This document shows, piece after piece, positions 22,170 to 34,792 of a stretch of 64,000 nt of DNA. The DNA is taken from positions 65,561,665 to 65,625,664 of the forward strand of contig NC_065570.1 of the NCBI RefSeq assembly GCF_937616625.2. The letters run 5' to 3'. Source of the DNA: Mercurialis annua. Lineage: Eukaryota > Streptophyta > Magnoliopsida > Malpighiales > Euphorbiaceae. The notes beneath the pieces were generated by a model that was not told the origin of the DNA, did no database searches, and saw only the letters and a program-made list of their open reading frames with translations. The position numbers and the translations under genes were made by a program. How positions within the stretch are numbered: position 1 is the stretch's first letter; each line of letters begins with the position of its first letter.

Positions 22170-25100
22170 ATGGCGAATACTAGGGCTGCCACCTCCAAAT
22201 CGCCGACCGATAAATCTCAATCAAAGAAAAACCCGCCTATGAAGTCGAAAGTTGTTGCAACCAAAAGGAAGGTTGATTTCAAAGATATTCCTTCAACCAG
22301 CAAGCAACGTAGGCTTCAGAATGATGAAGAAGAGAGTGACAGTGATTTTGAAACTGTCAGTGATAACAAAAACAAAAAGGACAACAAAATTGCTCTTCCT
22401 TCTCGCTATATTAGGGTTAGTGTTTGTACCAATTAACTTTGTGATTTCTTTAATTGATGGTGTTTATTATTTATTTTTTTCAATTAATTGTTTTATTGTT
22501 GTTTAATGAGTTGGTATTTGGGTGTTTTGTGAGTTTGTATTTAACTATATAGGAACTAAGGGTTAACTAATAATTATATACTAATCTTTTTTTAATTTCA
22601 ATTTAATGTGTATGAATTATCTTTTTTGTGGGTATGTAACTATATGGGAACTAAGGGTTAACTAATAATGATTAATAATCTGTTTTTATTCTCAATTTAA
22701 TGTGTATGAAGTATGTTTTTTGTGTTCTGTTAACTATATTGGAACTAAGGGTTAACTTATAATGATGTATTAATCTTTTTTATTCTCATTCTAGTGTGTA
22801 TGAAGTATGTTTTTTGTGTTCTGTTGCTTTTTGTTAAATTTGAGTAAGTTTTTAAATAACTTATGTATAACTATATGGTCACTGATGGTTAACTATTAGT
22901 TAACTAGACTACATTATGTTACAGTTTATTAATAAGTTAATATCATTAATGGTTTGTCAATTGTTTTCTTTGTAGGATGGGGACTACTTTATCAAGCCTA
23001 ATGAACATTTTTCAGTCAAGGTTCAGCATTTTGAAGGGGTAAATGTTATATCAAATATTAAGAAAATTTTGTCACCTCAAAATTTGGAAAAGTTTTCAAC
23101 AAGTTGTTTTGGGTTTTTTCTTAAAATGAACGACTATATATTGCAACCTCAATTGGTCCACAGTTTACTTTTGAGAGAAATAAAACAACCAAACTACTAT
23201 GAACTGTGGATTAATGTGTCGGGCAAATTGCTCAAATTCTCTCTTGATGAATTTGCAGTAGTTACTGGTCTTAATTGTACCGAAAACGTCGATATGAAAT
23301 TGTACAAGAAATCTGATTCTGATTTTAAACTCAACTGTTTTGGAAATATTACAAAGGTTTCAAAAAAAAATGTAGAGGACAGTTTTTTATTGAAGCGTTG
23401 GTCCTCTGAAGAAGAGTCTTTCAAATTGGCGGTTTTGTATTTTGTCGAACTATTTTTGTATAATAACCAGGCAGACGCAATTGTTCGTGACGAACATATC
23501 AACATTGTGGGTAATGGGGAATATGAAAATTTTGCTTGGGGCAAAGATGTTTTTCACTGTACGATTGAGTTTTTAAAAAGTAAGTTGAGTTCAGTAAAAA
23601 GATGTGATTTTCTTAAGAAAAACAAGAATGTTGGTGTACCTCCCAACACTTGTCGGTACGATGGTTTTCCTCTTGCTTTTCAATGTTGGTTTTTTGAATG
23701 CTGCCCCGCGTCAAATGGAACCTTGGCTGAATGTTCTGGAAGTCATATCCCTCGTATTTTGAAATGGAAGATCACAGAATTGAGGCAACGCAAGTATTTA
23801 GATCGACATTTTTTTTCACAATCTGCTGAAAAGGTATTTGTTATTGTTCCATTTTCAAAGCATAGGTCTTATAATTATATTGTATTTACTTTTACTTAAT
23901 TGTTTTATGCTTATAAGTTAGCATAACTTACTTATTACTTATATATTAGTTATCTATTAGTTAACCACATAATATACATAATTAGTTTGCTGTTAGTTAA
24001 CTGTTAGACATTAGCTAGTTAGCCAATTTATATTTTTTTTATGTTGCATTGATCAAGACATATGCTTACAATAAACTTGACTTACTTTTGTTTAATTCAG
24101 TTGAAACTGTCCAACCTACACCCAACTGCTGAGGAGAGATCAGTACTTAATTTGGGTGGCATGTTCCTGAAAAAGAAGCGGAAAGCGCCAATCGAGGAAA
24201 CAATGCATGGAGGAAATGTTGATGCTAGTTTGCATGAAAAAATTAAAAAGCTAGACATGGATCAAACCAGTATGTATACTGAATTTACATTGTTCAAGAG
24301 TTTTGTCGAGAATAAGTTCTCAGAAGTTGTTGGTCTTCTTGGGGATTTGAAGAGCCTAGTTTCGAATAGTGTTCATAACGAACATGTTAAGGTAAACCTT
24401 TAACAGGATTGTACTTTTTAGATTCCAATTGTTTTTTTTTAACTGGTTGTGTTTGTAGGAGGACGATTCTGATTACGACGAGCAAACCCCAGATGCATCT
24501 GACGATGAGACAACTTCAAATAGTTCCGAAAAAGAAGAAGATTCACGGCTTGAAGGTCATGACATTGTGGCAAATGTCAATGAAACAATTGACTCAACTG
24601 ACCAAAATGATCAAGGAAAGGCAACTGACCAAGGAACTGAACATGAAACAGCCCTTCATGAAGAATCAAAAGTGAGTGAGCAAGGAACTAACCATGGACA
24701 CCAAGGAATTGAACATGCTGGTCAAGAAAAAGAGACTGAGCAAGGAACTAACCATGAACACCAAGCAAAAGAGAGTGAAACAGCCCTGCATGAAGACCAA
24801 GGAACTGAGCAACCTGGCCATGAACAAGTTGCTGAAAAGGTTTAGTATCTTTTAATTTTTTGTATATTTTCATTCAAGTTTGGTGTTTTCACTAAAAGGT
24901 TGATATTTGTTTTTTCTATAAGGTTGTTGCATTCGATGAACTTCAATGTCCAAGTCTCTTTGACGATATTGATCCAAGTGCGTTACACAAAGCAGCAGAC
25001 ATAGTTGAGAGGGAGTTTGAAATTTCAAATGCAACGGAGGTATGGCCGTATTTTTACATGTTTTTTTAATATTATCAGTTGCATATTGCTATACTTTTTC

Positions 25101-26658
25101 TTAATCAAATTAAATGTATTATTTTATCTTTTTAAGGTGGCATCCACTGATCCAAGTGTTTAACATAAAGCATAGTTAATTATTAGTTATCTATTAGTTA
25201 ACTGTTTAAATATTAGTGAACTACAAGTTAACCATTAATTCATGGTTTTGTTTTCACTATTTCTCAGGACCCACCTATTGATTGTACTCCAGTAGCTGTT
25301 TATGTTCCACGCAGGAAGGTCAAAGGTTTGAATCCTCTTGATGATAATCTTGGTAGCATCACACATTCACCTCAGATGGATGCGTGGCTTGCTTGGATTG
25401 ACGTTGGATTTAAGTAAGCTATGTGATTCAAGTGTTTTCAAATAAAAAAACTACTATTTGTAAAAATATTGAATTGTTTGACTTTTTTGTTTGCTGTTTA
25501 TAGGAGAAATAACTACGCACCTGCTGACAACATATTGGACCACGGTTTAAATCTAGGAGTTCTCACCATTTACGTAAAGCTGTGGTGGCATTCACTCGTT
25601 TATCGTGGCGTATTCTTGGACGACACTGTAAGTCCTTATGTCATTGTTAGTTATAATAAAATATAATACATGTTCACAGTTAAATACTAGTTAACTAATA
25701 ATACACTTATAGTTATTTTGTTTCATAACAGTTATCTTGTATTGATATAAGTTAAGGATTTAATAGTATAATTGTTCATTATATAACTTAACAGTTAACT
25801 AATGGTTAACTTCCAACTCTTTTTTTTAATTATGTATATTAACTTTTAACTTTTTTTAATGCAGCATATCGACGTCGGCATGTATTTTATTCGCAAGAAG
25901 GCTAAGTATAATCCACACAATGGATTGCGAATAACCACCACAGACTGTCTTTTTGATGACAGAATACAGGGGTTGTTTATGCTTTATACGAAAAACAAGG
26001 GCGATACATCAACGGTCGCCGATCTAAACATTGCTGCTGATTACGTCCAAGGTTATGGCATTCTATGCAACACTCCATGGAAAGATGTGGATGAGGTGCT
26101 GTTTCCAATGCATTTAACCAACAAAAAACATTGGGTTTTGGGTCGTTTTGTGTTTAAAGACAGGTGTGTATACGTTTACAATTCGTTGGACACTGCTACG
26201 TCCAAGAAAGAATCAGAAAAAGCTGCGAAGAAATATTCAGTCGTGCTTCCCAGGATTTTTGCTCTTTTGGATATTTACAATCTTCGGACAGACATAGACC
26301 TACAATCACCTGCCTATCGAAATAAATTGCCGGATTCCCCTTTTTCCGTTTCATATGTCACTGATCTACCAATTCAGAAGAAAAGGTGATTTTTTTTATA
26401 TTGAATTACATATCTTTTATTCCTATTTATTTACTTATTATCCTTTTTCTCATTAGCGATTGCGGAGCATTTGTTTTGGCTTTCGCTGAACATTTGATCA
26501 GAAGTCAACCAATTCCATCAGAGTTTTTGATTGAGAGCCATCGTGAACGGATTGCGTATCTGTTTTTTAAGTATGCAACCATGAAGCATGATAACAACAT
26601 TGACAGTGATGAGGAGGTGGAACCCAAACCAAAGATGAAGGGCGTTATCAGAATTTAA
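22170..26658 (+). CDS. MULE-borne Ulp1-like cysteine protease with DUF1985-like domain
   Basis: I infer nine exons: 22170-22415, 22976-23833, 24101-24391, 24459-24839, 24923-25039, 25268-25413, 25504-25627, 25865-26385, 26457-26658. All junctions are GT-AG and in frame, giving 961 residues. Residues 1-82 are basic and serine-rich, with nuclear-signal-like KRK runs. Residues about 90-370 resemble DUF1985 (LKFSLDEFAVVTGLNC). Residues about 466-592 are an acidic, low-complexity segment with repeated EQGTNH-type units. The C-terminal C48 peptidase domain has His810 (KKHWVL), Asp830 (YNSLD), Gln892 and Cys897 (SDCGAF). The whole triad plus the oxyanion Gln is therefore present. The family removes SUMO or related modifiers; the transposon versions have no proven substrate. 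Exon borders are my prediction. Confidence 0.85.
22541..22822 (+). repeat. Minisatellite in intron 1 of the MULE protease gene
   Basis: Three imperfect units of about 93 bp, each with a GGAACTAAGGGTTAACT block followed by TGTGTATGAAGTATGTTTT-like sequence. They lie entirely within the first intron. Confidence 0.7.
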
Positions 26659-27187
26659 CTCTGTTTTACACATTGGAATTGTTTTGTTTTGTTTTTAGAT
26701 TTACAACATTAATAGGTAGGTGTTTAACTGTTTTTATCCGACCTTGTTTTTTGCAAACATTCGTTATTCAATCATATATTGTATTTTGTTATATATATTA
26801 TCTGTTTTATTTAAATTATGTCGTACATTTTTAAAAATTGTCGTTTATTACAAGTTATTTTATATGTCACTATTAGTTAACTAAGACTTTTTTGATGTTT
26901 AAAGAATATTTATACAAAATTAATAAATATCTATTAAAAACCATACTAGTTAACTAATAGTTAACTACATACAGTTAAGGAATTAACAAAAAATTCTAAG
27001 ACCATACTAGTTAACTAATAGGTAATTGCTCATAGTTAAGGGATTACTAAAAAAAATTAAAATTAACATGGTAAGGGTTAAATTTTTTTTATTAAAAATG
27101 ATAACAATTTTGAAATATAAATAAATCACTTTAAATCATCTAAAATAACATTATTCTTCTTAAATTAGAAATATGACAAAATTAACT

Positions 27188-29644
27188 TCACTTTGGAAGA
27201 TTACGGCATGTTTTTTTGTTATGCCCCTGGTTTCCACATCTGCTACATGTATTTTTTTCCTTTCTCTCATGACATGGCTTCAATCTTTGTTTCTTCGGTC
27301 GTCCTGCTGGAATTTTTCCTATTGGCGGAAGAACGTCGGCATATTCCATGTCTTCTGCGTCATCCCAATCGCTTTGGCTAGGCATCGGAAAAACAATAGC
27401 CTCATATATTTTCACTAAATTTTCTTTTTTGAAAAATTCTGCACAATATTGATAGGGATCCATGTGGTATTTGCAAAACACTGCAACTGCATGTGCACAA
27501 GGTAGCTCATCTTTTTGGAATCTACAACAACTGCATGTCCTCTCAATGAGATCTACTATTGAAGTCTTTGTGCCATCTTCCACACTGTATATACATGTTA
27601 CTGATGGAATAACCTGTACCATTTTAATTACATTTTTAGTTAACTAGAAAATTACTAAAAGTATTCTACAAGTTAAATGTATAAATATATTTGAAATAAC
27701 ATCTGATGTTACCTTCATTCTTCTAGCTAGTGAATAGTTTTCCCTAAGTGCTTCTTCTGCTTTATTTGTCAGTTTTGTCATAGTATAAGAAGCTATGTTT
27801 CTATTTTTGTAGCTCCACTCTTGAACTAATACCCTCAAATATTCCAGAAGTGTTGCAACCGGTAATTCCCTTGCTGATTTGATTGCTGCATTAAAAGACT
27901 CAGCAATATTCGATGTCATTGTCCAGTACCTGATAAAACTCTAATGATTAGTATTTAAAAACTAAATTAATGGTTAACTGTACGTAATCTTATAGTGAAT
28001 TATAGGTTAACTATAAACATCTTATTATTTATTTAGCAAAACAAAATATCGTAATCAATTTTTGTACCTGTTTTCAGTTGAATATGCTCTTGCCCATTTT
28101 TCTAACCCAACACCAACAAGGTATGGTCGTATTGCTACGTTGATGCTATCTAGTTCTGCCATAAAGTAATCAAAACTTTTTTTCGTGTACGCCTTCGCAG
28201 CCCCAAAAAAACAGTCCTTCAAACTCTTTGGATTTTTAGGATTAACTTTAAATTGTTTTTTGACGTTACACAAGAGATGATACGCGCAAATACCATGACT
28301 AGCAAGAGGAAATACTGAATTTGCAGCCTTTTTAATGCTATCATGTCTATCAGATACAATACATAACTTCTCCTTTTCTCTATAAGCTCCTTTTATTTTC
28401 TCAAAAAAGTAATGCCAAGACTCATCATTTTCAGAATCGACCACACAAAATGCAAGTGGAAATATCTTACCCCCACCGTCTTGTGTAGATGCAGTTAGTA
28501 GTGTTCCTCCATAGTTTGATTTTAAAAAAGTTCCATCCACTACAATAACCGGTCTACAAAAATTCCAGCCCTTTATGGATGCATCCAAAGCCATAAAAAC
28601 ATATTTAAATTTATTCCCTTCTGCTGTTTGTAGATCTACAACTGATCCTGGGTTTGTTTTCACAAGCATATTCAAAAAATTAGGCAAAACTGAATATGAA
28701 TCTCTTGGTTTACCTCTAATTAACTCAAGTGCTTTTCCTCTGGATCTCCAAGCCTTGTTGTAATTCAAAACAACTCCAAAATCTCTTTGCATATCGGAAA
28801 TAATGTCTGCCGGTGTGTACACAGTCTTTATATTCAAGAATTTTGATTTTATCAAGTCCCCAATTACTGAATATGTCGCTTGCCGTTGTTCTTCCATTCT
28901 GAATTCCGGGGGACATGTGTGAATATCGTCCATTCTTCTTATAATAAACATGCTTGTCTTTCCGTCTTTCGAAGCCCTTAAATTCCAGTTGCATTGATCA
29001 TAGAGGCAATGAATCACGTATTCGAGCTTGCACGATTTACTTACAGCAAACTGAAATTTTTTTTCAATTGCGTAAAAACACAAACATGATTTCATTGTCT
29101 TTTTATCCTTGAATATCTACCCTTTAAAGACTTCTTTGACACTTTGTGACGATACAATTTCATTCTCCCCGTCCTCGATTGTCTGTCGTTCTGCTTCGTC
29201 ATGTTCCGTCTGCTTGAATATCATTTCAGCATATGTAACAATATCCATTGCTGTAGGACTGGGATATGACGCCTCATGTATGTCTTCATTCGTATCTTCA
29301 ACTGTTTCAGTGTCCATTTCAATGACATTCTGAATCTCATACCCTGTAGTTGTGATGCACAGTGGAAAACGTGTAATTCTAGCATCCTCTCTTTTAATCT
29401 CAATATAAAATTGAAGGCTTTCATTATCATCAATGTCCACAGCTTGCTGATTTGGTTCCAACTGATACTTGATGTGTATTTCAGTTTCCCCAAATTTAAC
29501 CTTAAGTATACTGAAAATCAATGCTTTTAGAGTTTCAAATTCCGCATCGTCTTTAACTAAAATACCCTTGATCTTATAATTTGAGTAGTTTAGATTTTCA
29601 TCCCATACTCCATCATAGTATACAAGAACCTTCAATGTTGTCAT
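27188..29644 (-). pseudogene. MURA transposase of the MULE, one in-frame stop
   Basis: Three exons on the minus strand (29644-28068, 27929-27713, 27613-27188) give a 739-codon reading frame. Codon 176 (29119-29117) is TAG, in the same frame on both sides, so the break is a single nonsense change and not a frameshift. The domains are: a PB1-like N-terminus; a MuDR zinc-binding N-domain (about codons 184-245); and a MULE DDE transposase domain with Asp370 (VVDGTF), Asp432 (VSDRHD) and a C-x2-H at 453-456. These are followed by a SWIM finger (C625, C627, C637, H639) and a CCHC knuckle (CSRCGNQGHNKKTC) at the end. Translation from the Met at codon 184 would keep the catalytic core but lose the N-terminus. 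The gene faces the protease gene, with about 530 bp between the stops. Confidence 0.85.
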
Positions 29645-30439
29645 TCCTGCAGTTTTTGATAAAAATAAATTATTTCATAAGTTACTTAAGTTAACCTGTA
29701 GTTTACGATTAGTACACTAATAGTTCACTTGAAAAAAAATTGTCATTTAATATCATCGTTAATATGCATCATTCAGGTTAACAATTGCACGCAAGTTCAT
29801 TAACATTTTTTTCTTCAATATACATGTAATTCACTACTTATAACTCAAATTTTAAGCTGATGAATTATTATATCGTTGGTTTTGAATCACTAATGTTTTC
29901 GAATCATCACTGATTCGAATCATTAGTAAACACCTAATTCACCATCTATAATAGATAATTTCAGCATAATATATATGAAATTTTTTCTTTTAATTCAAGA
30001 AACCACTTACCCGTTTGAAAGGCTGATTTTATGAAGGTCTTCTTCTGCTTGAAATTTATTTTTTGTCAAGTTTTCGACTTTTTGATTTTCTTATTTTGCT
30101 TGAATCTCCGTTTTCAGTGGTCTTTTATTAGCAATTAAGGATTTTAATAGATTTATTTGTATCATATCAGGATCTTTTCCATAACTGTTGCTATAATTAA
30201 GCATTACAAAAGATTCACCATCTTTCCTTTTCTCACATATCCACCGTATTTGTTATATTAACTAATCTTTTTGTGTAATTTATAAACTTATAATTAATGT
30301 TGTCAATTTTTTTTTTGTCAACCGTAAATTTCACAATAAGTTTGCCTATGTTGGGTACTTATTAATTTTTCTCATGTATATATTGTGGTTAACATATAGA
30401 AGGTCGCGAGCGGCAAGATCACTGGGCCAACAGCCCAGT

Positions 30440-33400
30440 TGTAATAACCCGGAAATTTAAGGATTTAAAATATAGCCACGTGTCTAATATTTTATTAGAC
30501 GGGAGTAGGTAAATTAAATTTAAAGATAAATTTAATTTACAAGTGTCCCTAAATTTTTAATATGGCTATAGGATTGCAAATTTAAATTTCTAGAATTTAA
30601 ATTTGATTAGTTATATAGTTAACAGAGAGAATATGGATTTATGAATTGGGTGCAGAATAATTCATAAGTCCCTAGCGAATATTTTTGGTGCCAATATTCG
30701 CAAAATATTTTAAAAAGGTTATCGTGAAAATTTGATAAAATTTGGAAGCAGAAATTTTATCAAGCGCAGTCAATGCGGGCTTAATAAGTCAAAAATGATT
30801 TATTAAGAATAAAATATAAGTCGGATGGGAATAAAAAGTATATTTTTATTCTTGTTATATTTTATTTGGTTTTTGGTAAAATTTTCACGAAATTTGGAAA
30901 TCGTTTCCGTTTAGGCTACGGACGACTAGTTTAGAAGTTGGTTTAAAGTGCATGATTGAGCTAGTACTAAATAGCACTTTAGCCAATCATATATATATCA
31001 CATTAGGTTATCATTTAAGGCTCAGAAGCCTTATATCATTTCCTTTTCAAAAGGAAAAAGAGCAGAAGCTCTGTGGTTGACGGCGAAAGTTAGGGTTTCG
31101 GCCGCTTCGCTCGTTTCTCGATTCTAACTCCATTTCTTCAACGATTACTCAAGTAATCAAGGTAGTATACCCGTATTAAATGTTTATTTTGATATATATC
31201 GATATATTTTGAATATATATTCGTTTATAAACGGTTACCGTATCGAATCGAACGTAAACGTATTAGTTTTACGTTTCGAACGTGAATATGGATAGATTGG
31301 AATGTGTATACGTGTTAGGGGCGGAAAAATGGAGTTAAAGCACGTCGGAAAGCCCGGGAAATCAACTTTCCCGGGGCTGTGCACTCGGGTGCACGAACGT
31401 GCACCATTTGGTGCACGAACGTGCACCATGAGAGGGTGCACGAACGTGCACCCAAGGTGCACGAACGTGCACCATCTGGGGTGCACGAACGTGCACCAAT
31501 TGTGCACGATCGTGCACTGCCCTGGGGTGCACGATCATGCACCCAAGGTGCACGATCGTGCACCGTGCCGAGACGCTGACGGATAGGGATTTGTTTTTGG
31601 GCTTTTTGCCCTAAGAACTTGACGTAGTTTCGTTGATTCGAAAACGTTTTAAAACGATAACTTGTGTTAGAAGAAATTGAAAAGGTTTTATATACTAAAC
31701 CTAAAGACTTTTAAAAGGAGATTTTAAAAGTAAAGTTAAACGTTTATAATGGACTTTAAAAGAGTTAAAGTCAATGTTTAAACGGTTTTAAAGATTTAGC
31801 AATCGCTTTTGCTAAATACTTAGTATATGACCGAGAATTGTTTTGACAATTAGGTCTATACTATAAATGGTTTTCTTTAGGTATTGTGATACCTAAAATA
31901 ACTTCTAGAGTGAAGTTAGAACGTTTTCTCAAAACGAGAATTTATAATATGGTTTTAAAAACAGACCATAAGTGTTACGTGTTTGAATGATTATATGTTT
32001 GACCTAGATCTGGGTTTAAGGACCTAGAAATTTTATAGGAAACATATATTGATGTGTTTTATCCTGTTTGCTTTGTGTGTTTAGTCCGACCAGCTAGCCA
32101 GCAGTCTGACCACAACCACAGGATTAAGTTCCAGACCTAGCGGTGTTTGTGAGTTCATTTGTTTACTTTTGAATATTAGTATTCAATTGTTTTTAAATCA
32201 CAAATCGCACTAAGTATGAAACTTAGCCAAGGAAGATCCACTGAAACGAGCTATCTATTGGGTAACAATAGGACTGTGTGATCACCGGTGTTAATGAACT
32301 AGATGAGAGGTAAATATTATAAGCATACATATTGAGATTAGGTTTTAAGCCAGATGCTTATAAAGCGGCTTAAACCTAATGGGTAGTCCTGAGGTGGCAG
32401 TGATTTAAGTTCCGGCCCAGCAACCCTATACAGAGTCAAGATGGTTGTGATACATATGTATACAGCACATCCTGTATTAAACAAGAGTTGTGCATATGCA
32501 TTATATATAAGATAGCATTATAACGTAATCAGGATTAGGGTTTCATTTGGATCGAGGACTGGTAATATTTTTATATATCGATATTTTGTCTATATGCGAT
32601 TTTGGTATTTAACTGTAAACCTATCTACTCACTCAGAAATATTTATATTTCTGACTCCGTTGTTGTTTATCATTTTCAGGTACCTAGCTACCGGGTCTGG
32701 TCGAGCTTCCATCCTTTTCCATCAGGGAAGCTTATTCTGTTGTTATGTAAATAACACTTTAAACTCTTAGATGCTGCAATAGTGTATATAGGTTTGATAT
32801 GCCTGTGGCCACGTCATGGTTCCTCTGTCTATATACTCTGATAGGAACCTGACTTTGTCTAGCTCTAATAAGTGGCTACTTAATAGGCATATGGTGTTGT
32901 ATGGTGTCCCCTACGGGTGGGCCAAGCTTCGCGTCTTTGGTCTGCAAAGACACTGTGTGTAGTTTTAGCTGGCCTTACGTTTGTGTGCCTGCTGTGCATG
33001 TTTTTAAATATGTTTGATATAACGCTTTGAAAAGGAAAGTGTTCTATATATTTTATTAAACATATTATTCGGGTGCGCGGTTAGAAACAGGGCTGCCTGC
33101 GAGGCAAGGCACGTGAGCCAAGTCCCTGTACCACCGCACCGGTTTTCAGAAATGCGCGTGGGTCAGAATAACTAGGGTTATTCAACCAGCATTCCTGAAA
33201 GCGCGATATCGCCTATATGAATATTTTCAGAATGTGTTTTCCGCACTAAACGGAAAAATGTTTTAACGATGTTTTTCTGAAAACGGGTCGTACGCGAGGT
33301 ACGATCTAGATTTATATATATTTATATTTAGGAGGCGAAAAATTTATAGAGGTTTTAGGCTTGCTACGGGTTTCGGAACAACCATTCCCATTCCCTAGCG

Positions 33401-33443
33401 CCGGTCTCGGCTCGAGTTTCGAGGCGGAAATCGGGTCGTGACA
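30440..33443 (+). repeat. 5' LTR of the gag-only retrotransposon
   Basis: It starts TGTAATAACCCGG and ends GTCGTGACA. It holds an eight-unit palindrome array at 31388-31564. The open stretches through that array on both strands are products of the palindromes and not genes. Confidence 0.95.
31388..31564. repeat. Array of eight GTGCAC-arm palindromes in the 5' LTR
   Basis: 16-bp units start at 31389, 31411, 31436, 31457, 31481, 31502, 31527 and 31548. The first five are GTGCACGAACGTGCAC. Units six and eight are the perfect palindrome GTGCACGATCGTGCAC, and unit seven has one change. Spacers of 4-9 bp differ in sequence. The same array is in the 3' LTR at 38709-38885. Confidence 0.95.
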
Positions 33444-33447
33444 AAGG

Positions 33448-33459
33448 TGGTATCAGAGC
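33448..33459 (+). promoter_or_regulatory. Primer-binding site (initiator Met tRNA)
   Basis: TGGTATCAGAGC, four bases after the 5' LTR, complements the 3' end of plant initiator-Met tRNA. Confidence 0.9.
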
Positions 33460-33943
33460 AATGTTTTAGGACTTGAATGTCTGAAGTATTGTTGCTGATA
33501 TATGTTAAGTAGAGGTACTAGAAGTCATAAGAATTCCTAGTAAACTATTGCAGCAACATAGGATTCGAGTCATGTCTTGATCAGTTGTCAGTTATTGAAT
33601 ACATTCAGCTATAGATAGCAACTATACATGTGTGTAGTGTGTATTGATGTTTTGATCAGGAACACATGAGTTGTTCTTGTGTTCGAGACATGTTATAACT
33701 GATGGAACATGTGATATGTTCCTAAGTTAAAAACTCGTTACAATCATGGAGCGAAATGGTCAGAACAGATGACCAGTATTCGAGGAGAATGGTTCTGTTT
33801 GAACACAGGACAAAGCGAAGATTTTCTCTGAATTGTGTTTGATTGTTATGTGTTTTGCTTATATGGGTTTAATAGTTGATACCTGTTATATGAAAATGTA
33901 ATTTTTCTATAACTATTACATACGGTACTTATGCTGAAATTTC

Positions 33944-34792
33944 ATGTGTTTCAGTATGTCTGGGCCTAGTAGAGCTCATACGCATGTGGGGTCTGATCCA
34001 CATAATGTACCAGGTTTGCCTGTTATACCTGATACATCTGTTCCCATAGAGGCTGTTGACTCAACATCAGCATGTGATATGGACATATGGGAGGATGCTA
34101 TTGGAGTAGAGGAATTAGAGAGAATGTTGAATGAAGACATAAACAGTACTGGAAATAGCCATAGCTCTGTGTCTGAATCGACTGCTACATCAGCTTATTT
34201 GGGATTTAAGGTAAAAGAGTTCTTAGCTGAGGTGGACCATCTAAGGAGGGTTCAACAGCAAATAAGACACTCGCCGAATCAGTCGTGGGAATACTTGAGC
34301 GAGTGGGAGGTGCAAGAGAACCAAAGTTCGGATAGGCTAAGGGATTATATGGATAAGTACACTAGGGAAGACTTGAATGTGGAGGCATATACTGTTGAGT
34401 TTATGCGTTTATGTGAAGAAGTACCTGAGTTAGTTCGTGATGGTGAGGAAGTTGCAAGTAGGTACGTCAAAGGTTTAGGGCCTGAGTTCGAGGAACTCAT
34501 GGCGGTAAAGTCTGATTATGTAGCATATCTGGCTGGGCGTGCGAAGCAGATAGAAAGTAAGTTGAGGAGGAATGACATACCCCTCCAGCCGTACTATTAC
34601 ACCAAACCTGAAGAACCTACTGCTACATTTCCTAGGACAGGAAATTCTGGACCCGCAAGGCACTACAACCCCTATTTTGTTCCGCGAGGGGGAAAGGATA
34701 AAGGAAAACTGAAATTCCGCGGAGGGCGAGGTAAAGGCCCGATGATTCGTGAGGCGTTTCCGTCTTCGCGATCATCGTCAGGTAATGTTTAG
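33944..34792 (+). CDS. Shortened Gag of the non-autonomous retrotransposon
   Basis: 282 residues from the ATG at 33944; the second Met at 33956 (MSGPSRAHTH) may be the real start. Residues about 120-195 resemble the C-terminal half of the Ty3 retrotransposon gag domain (DLNVEAYTVEFMRLCEEVPE, then a Y-V-K-G-L block). The usual N-terminal tryptophan-containing helices of that domain look missing or replaced, which points to an internal deletion. The C-terminus is basic and glycine-rich (GGKDKGKLKFRGGRGKG). I see no CCHC knuckle and no protease or polymerase after the stop. It would act in the cytoplasm in particle formation if still functional. Confidence 0.75.
   Translation: MCFSMSGPSRAHTHVGSDPHNVPGLPVIPDTSVPIEAVDSTSACDMDIWEDAIGVEELERMLNEDINSTGNSHSSVSESTATSAYLGFKVKEFLAEVDHLRRVQQQIRHSPNQSWEYLSEWEVQENQSSDRLRDYMDKYTREDLNVEAYTVEFMRLCEEVPELVRDGEEVASRYVKGLGPEFEELMAVKSDYVAYLAGRAKQIESKLRRNDIPLQPYYYTKPEEPTATFPRTGNSGPARHYNPYFVPRGGKDKGKLKFRGGRGKGPMIREAFPSSRSSSGNV

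Larger units (their letters stand above)
21872..30373. mobile_element. Complete 8.5-kb Mutator-like element carrying Ulp1 protease and MURA
   Basis: It is flanked by the 9-bp duplication ATGTATATA at 21863-21871 and 30374-30382. Both ends begin GAGAAAA going inwards, and the terminal sequences of about 60 bp are similar but degenerate (both reach a T-A-CGGT-GAC block), so TIRs are weak. Inside, a plus-strand protease gene (22170-26658) and a minus-strand transposase gene (29644-27188) face each other. This is the convergent MuDR layout with an Ulp1 gene in place of mudrB, as in Kaonashi/CUMULE-type plant MULEs. All protease exons are open, but the transposase has one in-frame stop. Non-coding parts are full of GTTAACTAATRGTTAAC-like motifs. 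Confidence 0.9.

Noticed and set aside
31235..31586. Several open reading frames on both strands (repeated in the 3' LTR at 38556-38907) with ARSCT/VHERAP-type repeats
   Set aside because: They are translations of the palindrome array in the LTR; palindromes without stops leave all frames open. No gene is supported.
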